A stretch of DNA of 24,186 nucleotides from Moraxellaceae bacterium (GCA_024234595.1 JACKNZ010000026.1:1-24186), one strand, 5' to 3'; shown: positions 1-7,994, counted from the first letter of the stretch. The notes: generated by a model from the letters alone, not told the origin. Program-made: numbers and translations.

Positions 1-475
1 ATTTTTCGCAAGAGTCACCGTATTGGTCTTTCTCGCCACATTTAGGACACTCACCTTTAATAAAGCGGTCTGCCAAAAATAATTGCTTTTCGGGGTCAAA
101 TAATTGGCGAATTGGGCGAGTGGCAATATGGCCAGCATCACGATTTTTTAAATAAATAAAACGTGAAAACTCACGGTTTTCTTCGGAATGTGTGGAGTGA
201 TAATTATCAAATGCAATATGAAAGCCTGCAAAATCAGCTTCATGCTCTGCTTTAACATTGGCAATTTGTTGTTCTGGACTAATGCCGTTTTGTTCTGCTT
301 TTAACATGATTGCTGTGCCGTGAGCATCATCCGCACACACATAAATACAATCATTGCCCCGAGATTTTTGAAAACGTACCCAAATATCGGTTTGGATATA
401 TTCTACTAAATGACCTAAATGAATAGAGCCATTGGCATAAGGTAAAGCACTGGTCACTAATAAACGGCGTGTCAT
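1..475 (-). CDS. metG: Methionyl-tRNA synthetase, N-terminal part (runs off the window)
   Basis: This class I aminoacyl-tRNA synthetase charges tRNA-Met with methionine in the cytoplasm. Only the first ~158 residues are inside the window; the C-terminus lies beyond base 1. Reading the minus strand gives MTRRLLVTSALPYANG, then the class I HIGH-type motif as HLGH, the stretch YVCADDAHGTAIM typical of MetG, and a zinc-knuckle CPKCG near the window edge. I chose the ATG at 475-473 because a GAG-containing ribosome-binding stretch precedes it. An in-frame ATG at 493-491 would add six residues (MSSVRN) but has no visible Shine-Dalgarno. The gene is divergent from apbC, an arrangement common in gammaproteobacteria. 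Identity is very secure; only the start is uncertain. Confidence 0.96.
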   Translation of the reverse strand, partial: MTRRLLVTSALPYANGSIHLGHLVEYIQTDIWVRFQKSRGNDCIYVCADDAHGTAIMLKAEQNGISPEQQIANVKAEHEADFAGFHIAFDNYHSTHSEENREFSRFIYLKNRDAGHIATRPIRQLFDPEKQLFLADRFIKGECPKCGEKDQYGDSCEK

Positions 476-585
476 ATTTCTCACACTACTCATATATGAA
501 TTTAAAAATAAAGTTGCCTACTATAACCGATATTGAAAATACGGTAGCATTACCAGCCGAAAATTTTCTTTATTGAGTGAATTTT

Positions 586-1665
586 ATGTCGATTTCACGT
601 TCCAAAGTCGAAGCTGTACTCAAACAGCATCAAGACCCGTATCTTAATAAAGATTATGGGCAGTTGGTTGAGTCGATTTCTATCGAAAATGAACAAGTTC
701 AAGTCATTTTAACCTTGCCGTATCCTTTTGCAAGTTTAGGCCGTGCCTTAGAGCAACAGTTGGCCGATGCTATTCAAAGTAAAACCGGTGCAAAGCAAGT
801 TAAAGTTCAATTACAGCTTGATGTTCCCCGTGCTAAACCACAAGAAGGCGTAGAAGGTGTGCCACCTATCAAAAACGTGATTGTTGTTGCATCAGGTAAA
901 GGCGGTGTTGGCAAATCCACAACGGCGGTTAATTTAGCCTTAGCTTTAGCCCAAGAAGGTGCAACTGTTGGCGTGCTTGATGCTGACATTTATGGTCCAA
1001 GCCAACCAACAATGTTGGGTTTAAGCGGCCAAACACCTAAAATTCAAGATAATGCTTTTGTTCCTTTGCAAGCACATGGCTTACAAGTGATGTCGATTGG
1101 CTTTTTAACAGGTGATGATAATACGCCTGTTGTATGGCGAGGCCCAAAAGCGACAGGTGCGTTAATTCAATTATTTGGTCAAACAGCATGGCATGATTTG
1201 GACTATTTAATTGTCGATATGCCACCCGGTACAGGTGATATTCAATTAACCTTGGCACAACGTATTCCTGTGGTGGGTTCAGTGATTGTCACTACGCCAC
1301 AAGATATTGCGTTATTAGATGCTAAAAAAGGCATTGAAATGTTCCGTAAGGTCAACATTCGGGTGTTGGGTGTGGTTGAAAATATGTCTTTGCATATTTG
1401 TTCTAACTGTGGCCACGCAGAAGCAATTTTTGGGGCAGGTGGTGGTGAGCGTATCGCTAACGATTATCAAACTGAACTTTTAGGCCAATTACCACTTGAT
1501 AAAGTTATTAGAGAGCAAACTGATGCTGGTAAACCAACCGTTTTAGCTGAGCCAAATGGTCGTATTAGTGAAATGTACACCGACATCGCTCGTAAAATTG
1601 CCGCGAAATTAGCTTTAGAAGATAGTGTACCGCGTAATCGTATTATGGCGTTTTTTGGAAAATAA
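586..1665 (+). CDS. apbC: Iron-sulfur cluster carrier protein Mrp/ApbC (P-loop NTPase)
   Basis: This Mrp/NBP35-family ATPase is thought to bind and deliver Fe-S clusters to apoproteins in the cytosol. The 359-residue protein has an N-terminal MIP18-like (DUF59) segment (about 1-80), a deviant Walker A GKGGVGKST at 104-112, the DMPPGTGD motif near 211-218, and the cluster-ligating CxxC (C272, C275) in a CSNCGHAEAIFG context. The ATG at 586 is preferred over an in-frame GTG at 577, because GAG at 575-577 is correctly placed as a Shine-Dalgarno for 586. It lies 110 nt from divergent metG, and dcd begins 2 nt after its stop, so apbC and dcd are probably cotranscribed. The family assignment is firm. 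Confidence 0.95.
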   Translation: MSISRSKVEAVLKQHQDPYLNKDYGQLVESISIENEQVQVILTLPYPFASLGRALEQQLADAIQSKTGAKQVKVQLQLDVPRAKPQEGVEGVPPIKNVIVVASGKGGVGKSTTAVNLALALAQEGATVGVLDADIYGPSQPTMLGLSGQTPKIQDNAFVPLQAHGLQVMSIGFLTGDDNTPVVWRGPKATGALIQLFGQTAWHDLDYLIVDMPPGTGDIQLTLAQRIPVVGSVIVTTPQDIALLDAKKGIEMFRKVNIRVLGVVENMSLHICSNCGHAEAIFGAGGGERIANDYQTELLGQLPLDKVIREQTDAGKPTVLAEPNGRISEMYTDIARKIAAKLALEDSVPRNRIMAFFGK

Positions 1666-1667
1666 AG

Positions 1668-2234
1668 ATGAGTATTAAAGCAGATAAGTGGATTCGTCGT
1701 ATGGCCGAACAATACGATATGATTAGCCCGTTTGAACCTAATCAGGTGCGTAGTGTCAATGGTGAAAAAATCATTTCCTACGGCGTATCTAGTTATGGTT
1801 ACGATGTGCGTTGTGCGCGCGAATTTAAAGTATTTACTAATGTGTACTCTGCAACCGTTGATCCCAAAAACTTTGACGAAAAAAGCTTTGTCGATATTGT
1901 TGATGATGTTTGTATTATTCCGCCAAATTCCTTTGCGTTGGCACGTACTGTTGAATATTTCAAAATTCCACGCAATGTATTAACGGTTTGTTTGGGCAAA
2001 TCAACTTATGCAAGGTGCGGTATTATTGTAAACGTAACGCCCCTAGAGCCAGAGTGGGAAGGTCATGTGACCTTAGAGTTTTCTAATACCACCAATTTAC
2101 CTGCCAAAATCTACGCCAATGAAGGCGTGGCACAAATGTTATTTTTTGAGTCTGATGAAGTATGTGAAACTTCCTATAAAGACCGTGGAGGCAAATATCA
2201 AGGTCAACAAGGGGTGACTTTACCAAAGGCATAA
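1668..2234 (+). CDS. dcd: dCTP deaminase
   Basis: Dcd converts dCTP to dUTP plus ammonia, feeding dTMP synthesis in the cytoplasm. The protein is 188 residues, close to the usual 188-193. It shows the family signature around LGKSTYARCGIIVNVTPLEP, with the Glu of PLEPEWEGHVTLEF as the expected catalytic residue, and the C-terminal KYQGQQGVTLP that closes over the nucleotide in this family. The start follows the apbC stop by only 2 nt, with AATAAAG as a poor ribosome-binding site, which suggests translational coupling to apbC. A REP-like palindrome begins just after the stop. I see nothing unusual in the protein. Confidence 0.96.
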   Translation: MSIKADKWIRRMAEQYDMISPFEPNQVRSVNGEKIISYGVSSYGYDVRCAREFKVFTNVYSATVDPKNFDEKSFVDIVDDVCIIPPNSFALARTVEYFKIPRNVLTVCLGKSTYARCGIIVNVTPLEPEWEGHVTLEFSNTTNLPAKIYANEGVAQMLFFESDEVCETSYKDRGGKYQGQQGVTLPKA

Positions 2235-2240
2235 TCTAAA

Positions 2241-2306
2241 AGACTTCGACTTCGTTCAATCAGCCAAAAATGCTGGTTATTGTGTCTCCTGAGCTGAGTC
2301 GAAGGG
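2241..2306. repeat. REP-like palindromic repeat, copy A (degenerate)
   Basis: One arm reads ACTTCGACTTCGTTCAATCA and the other CCTGAGCTGAGTCGAAGG, the same inverted pair as the copies at 12711-12750, 19991-20041 and 21469-21518. This copy has diverged. It lies just after dcd, where it could form an mRNA hairpin. The pattern resembles REP elements mobilised in trans by RAYT transposases, but no transposase is in the window. Confidence 0.7.
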
Positions 2307-2360
2307 GTATTCAATCTGAAATCAGCCCTCAAAACGTAACAAAATTATTATCCTTGTGAG

Positions 2361-2395
2361 CAAATATGACAGATTTAACCAGACTGTCATATTTG
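2361..2395 (+). promoter_or_regulatory. 12-bp perfect inverted repeat upstream of the porin gene
   Basis: CAAATATGACAG (2361-2372) is matched exactly by its reverse complement at 2384-2395, with an 11-nt spacer. No T-run follows on either strand, so it is not a classic terminator. It lies 122 nt before the porin ATG, so it could be an operator or a hairpin in the 5' leader. I cannot choose between these from sequence. Confidence 0.55.
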
Positions 2396-2441
2396 AGTCA
2401 CCAATTTGTCATCTTTAGACCCAATAATCGCCACCAAGTTA

Positions 2442-2467
2442 GAGATTCGAAACTAAGTTCAAATCTC
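2442..2467 (+). promoter_or_regulatory. Second hairpin in the porin leader
   Basis: GAGATTCGAA (2442-2451) pairs with TTCAAATCTC (2458-2467) with one C-A mismatch and a 6-nt loop. It ends 34 nt before the Shine-Dalgarno GAGGAG (2502-2507). A structured leader is in keeping with the sRNA and stability control known for many outer-membrane porin mRNAs, but a role here is inference. Confidence 0.45.
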
Positions 2468-2516
2468 AAGTTGTTGTAGTGGTTAATTTTAAACTAGGTC
2501 TGAGGAGACTCACCCC

Positions 2517-3620
2517 ATGAAACATAATCTTATTGCTTTAGCTGTTGCCGCTGCTGTTATTGCTCCTGTGGCAAATGCTGCACCAAAAGTTTATGGCAAA
2601 ATCAATGTAACGACAGAAAACATTAAGGATGATACTAAAGAGCAAGGTCGCTGGGAAGTATTGTCAAATGCTTCGCGCTTTGGTGTAAAAGGCGAAGATG
2701 AACTGACTGCCACCATTAGTGCTGTTTATGGAGTTGAATGGGAAGTCTCTGCGGATGGCAACTCTGGTACTGATATGGGGCAACGTAATCGTTTTGTTGG
2801 TTTGAAATTTCAAGATATCGGTACTGTAAAGTGGGGGCGTTATGATTCTTATACCAAATTATCTCAAGGTGAAATTGACCAATTCAATGACTTGAGTGCT
2901 GATATGGGCAAAGTAATGGCTGGTGAAAATCGCCTTAACAACGTGATTGGTTTTGAAAGTGCCAAACTAATGGATGCCATTCAAGTTAACTTGATGGTAT
3001 TACCAGGCGAACAAACAACAGCTAAAGGGACTGCTTGTAATAACTGTCAAAATGGCTTAGCAGATGGAAAATCGTTGTCTGTTATTTATAATAATGAAGA
3101 AATGGGCTTGTACGCTGCATTAGCTTTTGATAAGGATATTTCAAGCAAATTTAACGCAGTTAGCAGTGGTGCTGTTGGTGGTGCAGCGGCTTCTGCTAAT
3201 ACCGATATTACTCGTTTAGTTGGCTCTTATGATTTAAAAGACACTGGTCTTACTGTAAGTGCGTTGTATCAAATGGCTGAGCGTAGTGATGTAGAAACAA
3301 TCAATGGCGTTGCCAATGTTAAGCCGAAAGAAACGGCAGTGTTGGTAAGTGCGGCTTACAAACTTCCTGTTGAAGGCTTAAAAGGTAAAGTTCAATACGC
3401 CAAAAATACTACAAAGTTTGGTGATAGCATGATCAAAGATGTTGATGTAGGTCAAATGAGCCTAGGTTTAGACTACAAATTATCTTCAAAAGCCAAAGTA
3501 TTTTGCTATTACACAGTGCTTGACTACAAAAATAGCAACAACCCAACTGTTGCTGCCAGCGGCAAAGATGACAACTGGTCTGTTAAAAACTTTGGCTTGG
3601 GTGTAGAACACAAGTTCTAA
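2517..3620 (+). CDS. Gram-negative outer-membrane porin
   Basis: This is a general-diffusion type porin expected to form a 16-stranded beta-barrel trimer in the outer membrane. The 367-residue precursor starts with a Sec signal peptide MKHNLIALAVAAAVIAPVANA, cleaved after ANA at residue 21. The mature part begins APKVYGKINV and the chain ends in VEHKF, with the terminal Phe recognised by the BAM machinery. The segment SRFGVKGEDEL is typical of the Porin_4 (Neisseria/Burkholderia-type) group. The ATG has a strong GAGGAG 9 nt upstream. A predicted extracellular loop contains the close pair CNNC, and a third Cys occurs near the C-terminus (KVFCYY); both are unusual because porins are generally Cys-poor. 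It is monocistronic, with hairpins in its leader and a terminator behind it. Substrate selectivity cannot be read from the sequence. Confidence 0.92.
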   Translation: MKHNLIALAVAAAVIAPVANAAPKVYGKINVTTENIKDDTKEQGRWEVLSNASRFGVKGEDELTATISAVYGVEWEVSADGNSGTDMGQRNRFVGLKFQDIGTVKWGRYDSYTKLSQGEIDQFNDLSADMGKVMAGENRLNNVIGFESAKLMDAIQVNLMVLPGEQTTAKGTACNNCQNGLADGKSLSVIYNNEEMGLYAALAFDKDISSKFNAVSSGAVGGAAASANTDITRLVGSYDLKDTGLTVSALYQMAERSDVETINGVANVKPKETAVLVSAAYKLPVEGLKGKVQYAKNTTKFGDSMIKDVDVGQMSLGLDYKLSSKAKVFCYYTVLDYKNSNNPTVAASGKDDNWSVKNFGLGVEHKF

Positions 3621-3686
3621 GTGATAAGCCGATGGACGGCTGTATTTTAGGCAAAGGATAGCCTTAACAAGGACGTTTTTTAAGAT

Positions 3687-3714
3687 AACCCGCATTACGC
3701 GGGTTTTTTATTTT
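3687..3714 (+). terminator. Rho-independent terminator of the porin gene
   Basis: AACCCGC (3687-3693), loop ATTAC, then GCGGGTT (3699-3705) forms a GC-rich stem running directly into a T-rich tract (TTTTATTTT). It sits 66 nt after the porin stop and matches a textbook intrinsic terminator. Confidence 0.92.
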
Positions 3715-3767
3715 ATTGAGCCAAAACGCTTGTCCTGATAGAATCCGCGACATTCCTTTTTTTGTTG

Positions 3768-3864
3768 GGACTTACGCGGTTATTGCTTATTTGTTCGCAT
3801 TTCAACCGTTTTCAACGGCCTTATGCTCGCAAAACGCACTCATTGCGGTGCAATGCGTAAGTCT
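3768..3864. mobile_element. 97-bp MITE-like element, copy 1, upstream of pyrG
   Basis: The element begins GGACTTACGC and ends GCGTAAGTCT, giving terminal inverted repeats of 9-10 bp. A second copy of the same length and architecture lies at 6472-6568. Shared blocks include GGACTTACGCGGTTAT at the left, GCAAAACGC in the middle and AATGCGTAAGTC at the right. An internal stem CCGTTTTCAACGG is present. It has no coding capacity, so it is non-autonomous. It ends 28 nt before the pyrG start and may therefore supply or displace promoter sequence. The parent transposon family is not recognised. Confidence 0.72.
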
Positions 3865-3891
3865 TCATCGCACAATCAGTCTAGGTTTTTC

Positions 3892-5523
3892 ATGACTAAG
3901 TATATATTTGTCACAGGTGGTGTTGTTTCTTCTTTAGGTAAAGGCATTTCTGCCGCCTCATTGGCGGCTTTACTTGAAGCGCGTGGTCTAAGAGTCACGA
4001 TGACCAAAATGGACCCTTATATTAACGTTGATCCTGGCACCATGAGTCCCTATCAACATGGTGAAGTGTTTGTGACCGAAGATGGCGCAGAAACTGACCT
4101 TGATTTGGGATATTACGAGCGTTTTTTACGTCGCTCAAAAATGACTCAAAATAATAACTTTACCAGTGGCCGTATTTATTCAGATGTGATTCAAAAAGAG
4201 CGTCGCGGTGACTATTTAGGTGCAACAGTACAAGTCATTCCCCATATTACCGATATGATTAAAGAACGTATTCGTCAGGGCTCTAAAGGTTATGACATTG
4301 CGATTATAGAAATTGGTGGTACAGCAGGTGATATAGAAGCCATGCCTTTTATGGAAGCCGTGCGTCAAATGCGTGTTGAATTAGGTTTTCAAGGCTCATT
4401 ATTGATGCACCTAACGCTGGTGCCATATATTCCCTCAGCAGGTGAAACCAAAACTAAGCCCACACAACACTCTGTTAAAGAGTTGCGTTCGATTGGCTTA
4501 CAACCCGATATTTTAATTTGCCGCTCCGACCACGCTATCTCCGAAGATGCCCGTCAAAAAATTGCTAATTCCACCAATGTCGAATACCGCGCCGTTATTT
4601 TGGCCGAAGACGCGCAAACCATTTATCAAATACCGCGTAAATTTAGTGAGCAGGGTTTAGACAACTTTGTGTTAGAGCGTTTTGGTTGGAAGTGTCTGCC
4701 TGCCGATTTAAGTGATTGGGACGCAGTGGTTGAAGGGATTTTACACCCCACTCAAGAGGTCACGATTGCGATGGTGGGTAAATACGTCGAATTACCCGAT
4801 GCCTATAAGTCACTGAATGAGGCATTGTTGCATGCAGGCATTCAGCATCACACCAAAGTTAAAATTGATTATGTTGATGCCGAGTCTTTAGAAGAATTAG
4901 GCGTAGAGCGTCTTAAACAAGCAGATGCTATTTTAGTTCCCGGTGGTTTTGGTGATAGAGGCACTGAGGGCAAAATTTTAGCCATTCAGTATGCCCGCCA
5001 AAACAAAGTGCCGTATTTGGGTATTTGTTTAGGTATGCAATTAGCCGTGATTGAATATGCGCGTCATGTGGCAGGTCTCTCGGGGGCATATTCCACCGAA
5101 TTTAGCAAACAGCCGCATTTTCAACACCCTGTCATTGGCCTAATTACAGAGTGGGTAAATGAAAACGGCGAAATTGAAACGCGTAATGAGGCCTCTAATT
5201 TAGGTGGCACCATGCGTTTGGGCGCACAGCCCTGTCATTTGCAACAAGGTTCTAATGCTCATGCTATTTATGGCAAAGATACCATTATCGAGCGTCATCG
5301 CCACCGTTACGAAGTCAATAACCAATATGTTTCTAAATTAACCGATGCAGGGTTGATTGTTTCAGGCCGAAGTGCTGATATGAGCTTGGTGGAAATGGTC
5401 GAAATTGCTGAGCATCCTTGGTTTGTGGCTTGTCAATTTCACCCAGAGTTTACCAGTTCACCGCGTGGCGGACATCCTTTGTTTGTGAGTTTTGTGGCTG
5501 CCGCCATTAGAGCAAAAAAATAA
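3892..5523 (+). CDS. pyrG: CTP synthase
   Basis: PyrG makes CTP from UTP, ATP and glutamine in the cytosol, the last step of pyrimidine nucleotide synthesis. The 543-residue protein (E. coli 545) has the N-terminal synthetase domain starting MTKYIFVTGGVVSSLGKG with its P-loop. It also has a C-terminal class I glutamine amidotransferase domain with nucleophile Cys379 in GICLGMQ and the His/Glu pair in FHPEF near the end. The reading frame stays open upstream to 3823, but those codons lie in the right part of the 97-bp element. The ATG at 3892, with AGG 6 nt upstream and the conserved MTKYIFVTGG, is the real start. kdsA and eno follow, an order usual in Pseudomonadales. Confidence 0.98.
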   Translation: MTKYIFVTGGVVSSLGKGISAASLAALLEARGLRVTMTKMDPYINVDPGTMSPYQHGEVFVTEDGAETDLDLGYYERFLRRSKMTQNNNFTSGRIYSDVIQKERRGDYLGATVQVIPHITDMIKERIRQGSKGYDIAIIEIGGTAGDIEAMPFMEAVRQMRVELGFQGSLLMHLTLVPYIPSAGETKTKPTQHSVKELRSIGLQPDILICRSDHAISEDARQKIANSTNVEYRAVILAEDAQTIYQIPRKFSEQGLDNFVLERFGWKCLPADLSDWDAVVEGILHPTQEVTIAMVGKYVELPDAYKSLNEALLHAGIQHHTKVKIDYVDAESLEELGVERLKQADAILVPGGFGDRGTEGKILAIQYARQNKVPYLGICLGMQLAVIEYARHVAGLSGAYSTEFSKQPHFQHPVIGLITEWVNENGEIETRNEASNLGGTMRLGAQPCHLQQGSNAHAIYGKDTIIERHRHRYEVNNQYVSKLTDAGLIVSGRSADMSLVEMVEIAEHPWFVACQFHPEFTSSPRGGHPLFVSFVAAAIRAKK

Positions 5524-5536
5524 AATGCTTAAAAAA

Positions 5537-5570
5537 CTCCCTCTTCTGTGGGAGAGGGTTGGGGTGAGGG
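5537..5570. repeat. GC-rich dispersed repeat between pyrG and kdsA
   Basis: The stretch runs CTCCCTCTTCTGTGGGAGAGG and continues into GTTGGGGTGAGGG. CTCCC and GGGAG can pair into a small hairpin. A reverse-oriented remnant, CCCTCACCCCGACCCTCT, lies at 23525-23542 before sbcD. Repeats of this type (CCCTCACCCCAACCCTCTCC) are scattered between genes in many proteobacteria. No T-tract follows, so its use as a terminator is uncertain. Confidence 0.6.
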
Positions 5571-5606
5571 CAACTCCTTGTTAATTATCCAAGCACAGAG
5601 ACAACC

Positions 5607-6452
5607 ATGAATCAAAAAATAATTACACTTAAGCAAATACAGATGGGTAATCAATTACCTTTTGTGTTGTTTGGTGGTATGAATGTTTTAGAGTCGCGTG
5701 ATTTAGCGATGCGTATTTGCGAAAAATATGTTGAAGTAACACAAAAACTCGGCATTCCTTATGTGTTTAAAGCCTCATTTGACAAAGCCAATCGCTCATC
5801 TATTAACTCTTATCGTGGGCCTGGCCTAGACGAAGGGCTTAAAATTTTCCAAGAAATTAAAAGCCAATTTAACGTCCCAATTATTACTGACGTACATGAA
5901 CCTTATCAGGCACAACCTGTTGCCGAAGTGTGTGACATTATTCAACTCCCTGCATTTTTGTCGCGTCAAACCGATTTAGTGGCAGCAATGGCCAAAACTG
6001 GCGCGATTATCAACATTAAAAAAGCCCAGTTTTTAGCTCCGCAAGAAATGAAGCATATTCTGCAAAAATGTAATGAAGCAGGCAATGACCAACTTATTTT
6101 GTGTGAGCGTGGCAGTAGCTTTGGTTACAATAATTTAGTAGTGGATATGCTTGGCTTTGGCACCATGAAAGACATGGGCTATCCCGTGTTTTTTGATGTC
6201 ACTCATTCATTACAAATGCCTGGTGGTTTACCTAATGCCGCAGGTGGTCGCCGCGCCCAAGTGACCGAATTAGCTCGTGCAGGAATGGCGATTGGTTTAG
6301 CAGGTTTGTTTTTAGAAGCGCACCCTGAGCCAGAAAACGCCAAATGTGATGGGCCTTGTGCCTTACGCTTATCGCAACTCGAAGGCTTTTTAAGTCAAGT
6401 AAAAGCCATTGATGATTTAGTCAAAAATTTTCCAGTATTAGATACGCATTGA
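5607..6452 (+). CDS. kdsA: 3-deoxy-8-phosphooctulonate (KDO-8-P) synthase
   Basis: KdsA condenses phosphoenolpyruvate with arabinose 5-phosphate to KDO-8-phosphate, an early step towards the KDO of lipopolysaccharide inner core. The protein is 281 residues (E. coli 284) and carries the expected FGGMNVLESRD near the N-terminus, FKASFDKANRSS, the ITDVHEP segment, and the DVTHSLQMPGG and EAHPEPENAKCDGP blocks near the C-terminus. It lies 83 nt after pyrG with a GC-rich repeat in the gap. Its stop is followed by the second 97-bp element before eno. Its presence confirms an LPS-bearing Gram-negative host. Confidence 0.98.
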   Translation: MNQKIITLKQIQMGNQLPFVLFGGMNVLESRDLAMRICEKYVEVTQKLGIPYVFKASFDKANRSSINSYRGPGLDEGLKIFQEIKSQFNVPIITDVHEPYQAQPVAEVCDIIQLPAFLSRQTDLVAAMAKTGAIINIKKAQFLAPQEMKHILQKCNEAGNDQLILCERGSSFGYNNLVVDMLGFGTMKDMGYPVFFDVTHSLQMPGGLPNAAGGRRAQVTELARAGMAIGLAGLFLEAHPEPENAKCDGPCALRLSQLEGFLSQVKAIDDLVKNFPVLDTH

Positions 6453-6471
6453 CATTTTTTTACTGTTTATA

Positions 6472-6568
6472 GGACTTACGCGGTTATCGCTTACTTGCTT
6501 ACTAAATAATCGTTTTTAACGATTTTTAGCGCGCAAAACGCGCTAATTTCGGTGAAATGCGTAAGTCC
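6472..6568. mobile_element. 97-bp MITE-like element, copy 2, upstream of eno
   Basis: It begins GGACTTACGC and ends GCGTAAGTCC, perfect 10-bp terminal inverted repeats, and has the same length as copy 1 (3768-3864). It carries internal stems ATCGTTTTTAACGAT and GCGCGCAAAACGCGC. The flanks show TGTTTATA directly at the left edge and the same 8-mer 2 nt beyond the right edge, which could be a blurred target-site duplication. It contains no ORF. It ends 51 nt before the eno start. Confidence 0.75.
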
Positions 6569-6619
6569 TGTGTTTATACGCATGATTTTATGTGTGATTT
6601 ATTGTTAGGAGCTTAGGTA

Positions 6620-7912
6620 ATGTGCCAAATTATTGATATTCGTGCCCGTGAAATTTTAGATTCTCGTGGCAATCCTACCATTGAAGCCGATGTGTTTTTA
6701 GAGTCTGGTGTCATGGGACGTGGTTGTGCGCCTAGTGGTGCTTCAACTGGTTCGCGTGAAGCCTTAGAGTTGCGTGACAAAGACGGTGGCCGTTATTTGG
6801 GTAAAGGAGTATTAAAAGCAGTAGCCAATGCAAATACTCAGATTCGTGAATTATTAGTGGGTCGCTCGGTATTTGACCAAGCCGACATTGACCGCGCCAT
6901 GATTGCCTTAGATGGCACCGAAGCTAAAAGCAAATTAGGTGCAAATGCCATGTTAGCGGTCTCGTTGGCGTGTGCGCGTGCAGCGGCTGCCGAGAAAAAA
7001 GTGCCGTTATATGAATATATTGCTAGCCTCAAAAATCAAACTATTTTTACGATGCCTGTGCCAATGATGAACATTATCAATGGCGGCGAACATGCCGATA
7101 ATACCGTTGATATTCAAGAGTTTATGATTGAGCCTGTCGGCTTTAGCTCCTTTAGTGAAGCCTTACGTTGTGGTGCAGAAGTGTTTCACGCCCTTAAAAG
7201 CGTGTTAAAAGCCCAAGGCTTAAATACCAATGTCGGTGACGAAGGTGGTTTTGCGCCTAATTTGCGTACCAATGAAGAAGCCTTACAAATTTTGATGCAA
7301 GCGATTGACAAAGCAGGCTACAAAGCAGGCGAAAACGTCATGTTAGCCTTGGACTGTGCCTCTAGTGAGTTTTATAAAGACGGCAAATATCATTTAGAAG
7401 GCGAGGGTAAATCCTTTGACTCCGAAGGTTTTGCAGAATACTTAGCTGGTTTAACTCGCCAATACCCCATTATTTCTATTGAAGATGGCTTAGATGAGTC
7501 CGACTGGGCTGGTTGGAAAGTATTAACCGACAAAATTGGCCAAAAAGTTCAGTTAGTGGGTGATGACTTATTTGTGACCAACCCTGCAATTTTACAACGC
7601 GGTATTAACGAAGGCGTAGCCAACTCGATTTTGATTAAATTTAATCAAATTGGTACGCTCACCGAAACGCTAGAAGCGATTTATTTAGCCAAGCAAAATA
7701 ACTACAGCACTGTTATTTCGCATCGTTCTGGCGAAACCGAAGACTCGTTTATTGCCGATTTAGCGGTTGCCACTGCCGCAGGACAAATAAAAACAGGTTC
7801 GTTGTGCCGCTCTGACCGCGTGTCTAAGTACAATCAATTATTGCGTATTGAGCAAGAGTTAGACGGTTTGGCGGCTTATCGTGGTACAGCAGAGTTCCGT
7901 TATTATAAATAA
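6620..7912 (+). CDS. eno: Enolase (phosphopyruvate hydratase)
   Basis: Enolase interconverts 2-phosphoglycerate and phosphoenolpyruvate in glycolysis and gluconeogenesis; in many bacteria it is also part of the RNA degradosome. The 430-residue protein matches the family length (E. coli 432). It shows IRAREILDSRGNPT at the start, the loop PSGASTGSREA, the catalytic acid region NVGDEGGFAPN, the magnesium ligand regions LALDCASSEF and SIEDGLDE, the catalytic Lys region ILIKFNQIGTLTET and the closing SHRSGETED. AGGAG at 6607-6611 lies 8 nt before the ATG. The 97-bp element sits directly upstream, so eno may have its own promoter. ftsB follows after 82 nt. Confidence 0.98.
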   Translation: MCQIIDIRAREILDSRGNPTIEADVFLESGVMGRGCAPSGASTGSREALELRDKDGGRYLGKGVLKAVANANTQIRELLVGRSVFDQADIDRAMIALDGTEAKSKLGANAMLAVSLACARAAAAEKKVPLYEYIASLKNQTIFTMPVPMMNIINGGEHADNTVDIQEFMIEPVGFSSFSEALRCGAEVFHALKSVLKAQGLNTNVGDEGGFAPNLRTNEEALQILMQAIDKAGYKAGENVMLALDCASSEFYKDGKYHLEGEGKSFDSEGFAEYLAGLTRQYPIISIEDGLDESDWAGWKVLTDKIGQKVQLVGDDLFVTNPAILQRGINEGVANSILIKFNQIGTLTETLEAIYLAKQNNYSTVISHRSGETEDSFIADLAVATAAGQIKTGSLCRSDRVSKYNQLLRIEQELDGLAAYRGTAEFRYYK

Positions 7913-7920
7913 CAAAATTA

Positions 7921-7951
7921 TTTTTCCCTCTCCTTAATGGAGAGGGAAAAA
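7921..7951. other. Strong symmetrical hairpin between eno and ftsB
   Basis: TTTTTCCCTCTCC (7921-7933) pairs perfectly over 13 bp with GGAGAGGGAAAAA (7939-7951), leaving a 5-nt loop. The T/A tracts are part of the stem rather than a free 3' U-run, so it is a weak candidate for intrinsic termination. It may be a processing or attenuating hairpin, or a derivative of the CCCTCTCC repeat family. Confidence 0.6.
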
Positions 7952-7994
7952 TATTAGCACCTAAACTTCTAATACAATATAAGCTCGTACAATT

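Noticed and set aside
526..545. Palindromic operator between metG and apbC
   Set aside because: The ACCG...CGGT arms match for only four bases before mismatches; not distinguishable from chance.
3823..3891. Upstream extension of the pyrG frame by 23 residues
   Set aside because: These codons lie in the right part of the 97-bp element and just after it. They are not PyrG-like, and the conserved MTKYIFVTGG with a good ribosome-binding site starts at 3892.
7921..7951. Intrinsic terminator of eno
   Set aside because: The stem is strong, but the T and A runs belong to the stem and no free U-tract follows on either strand; listed only as a hairpin.
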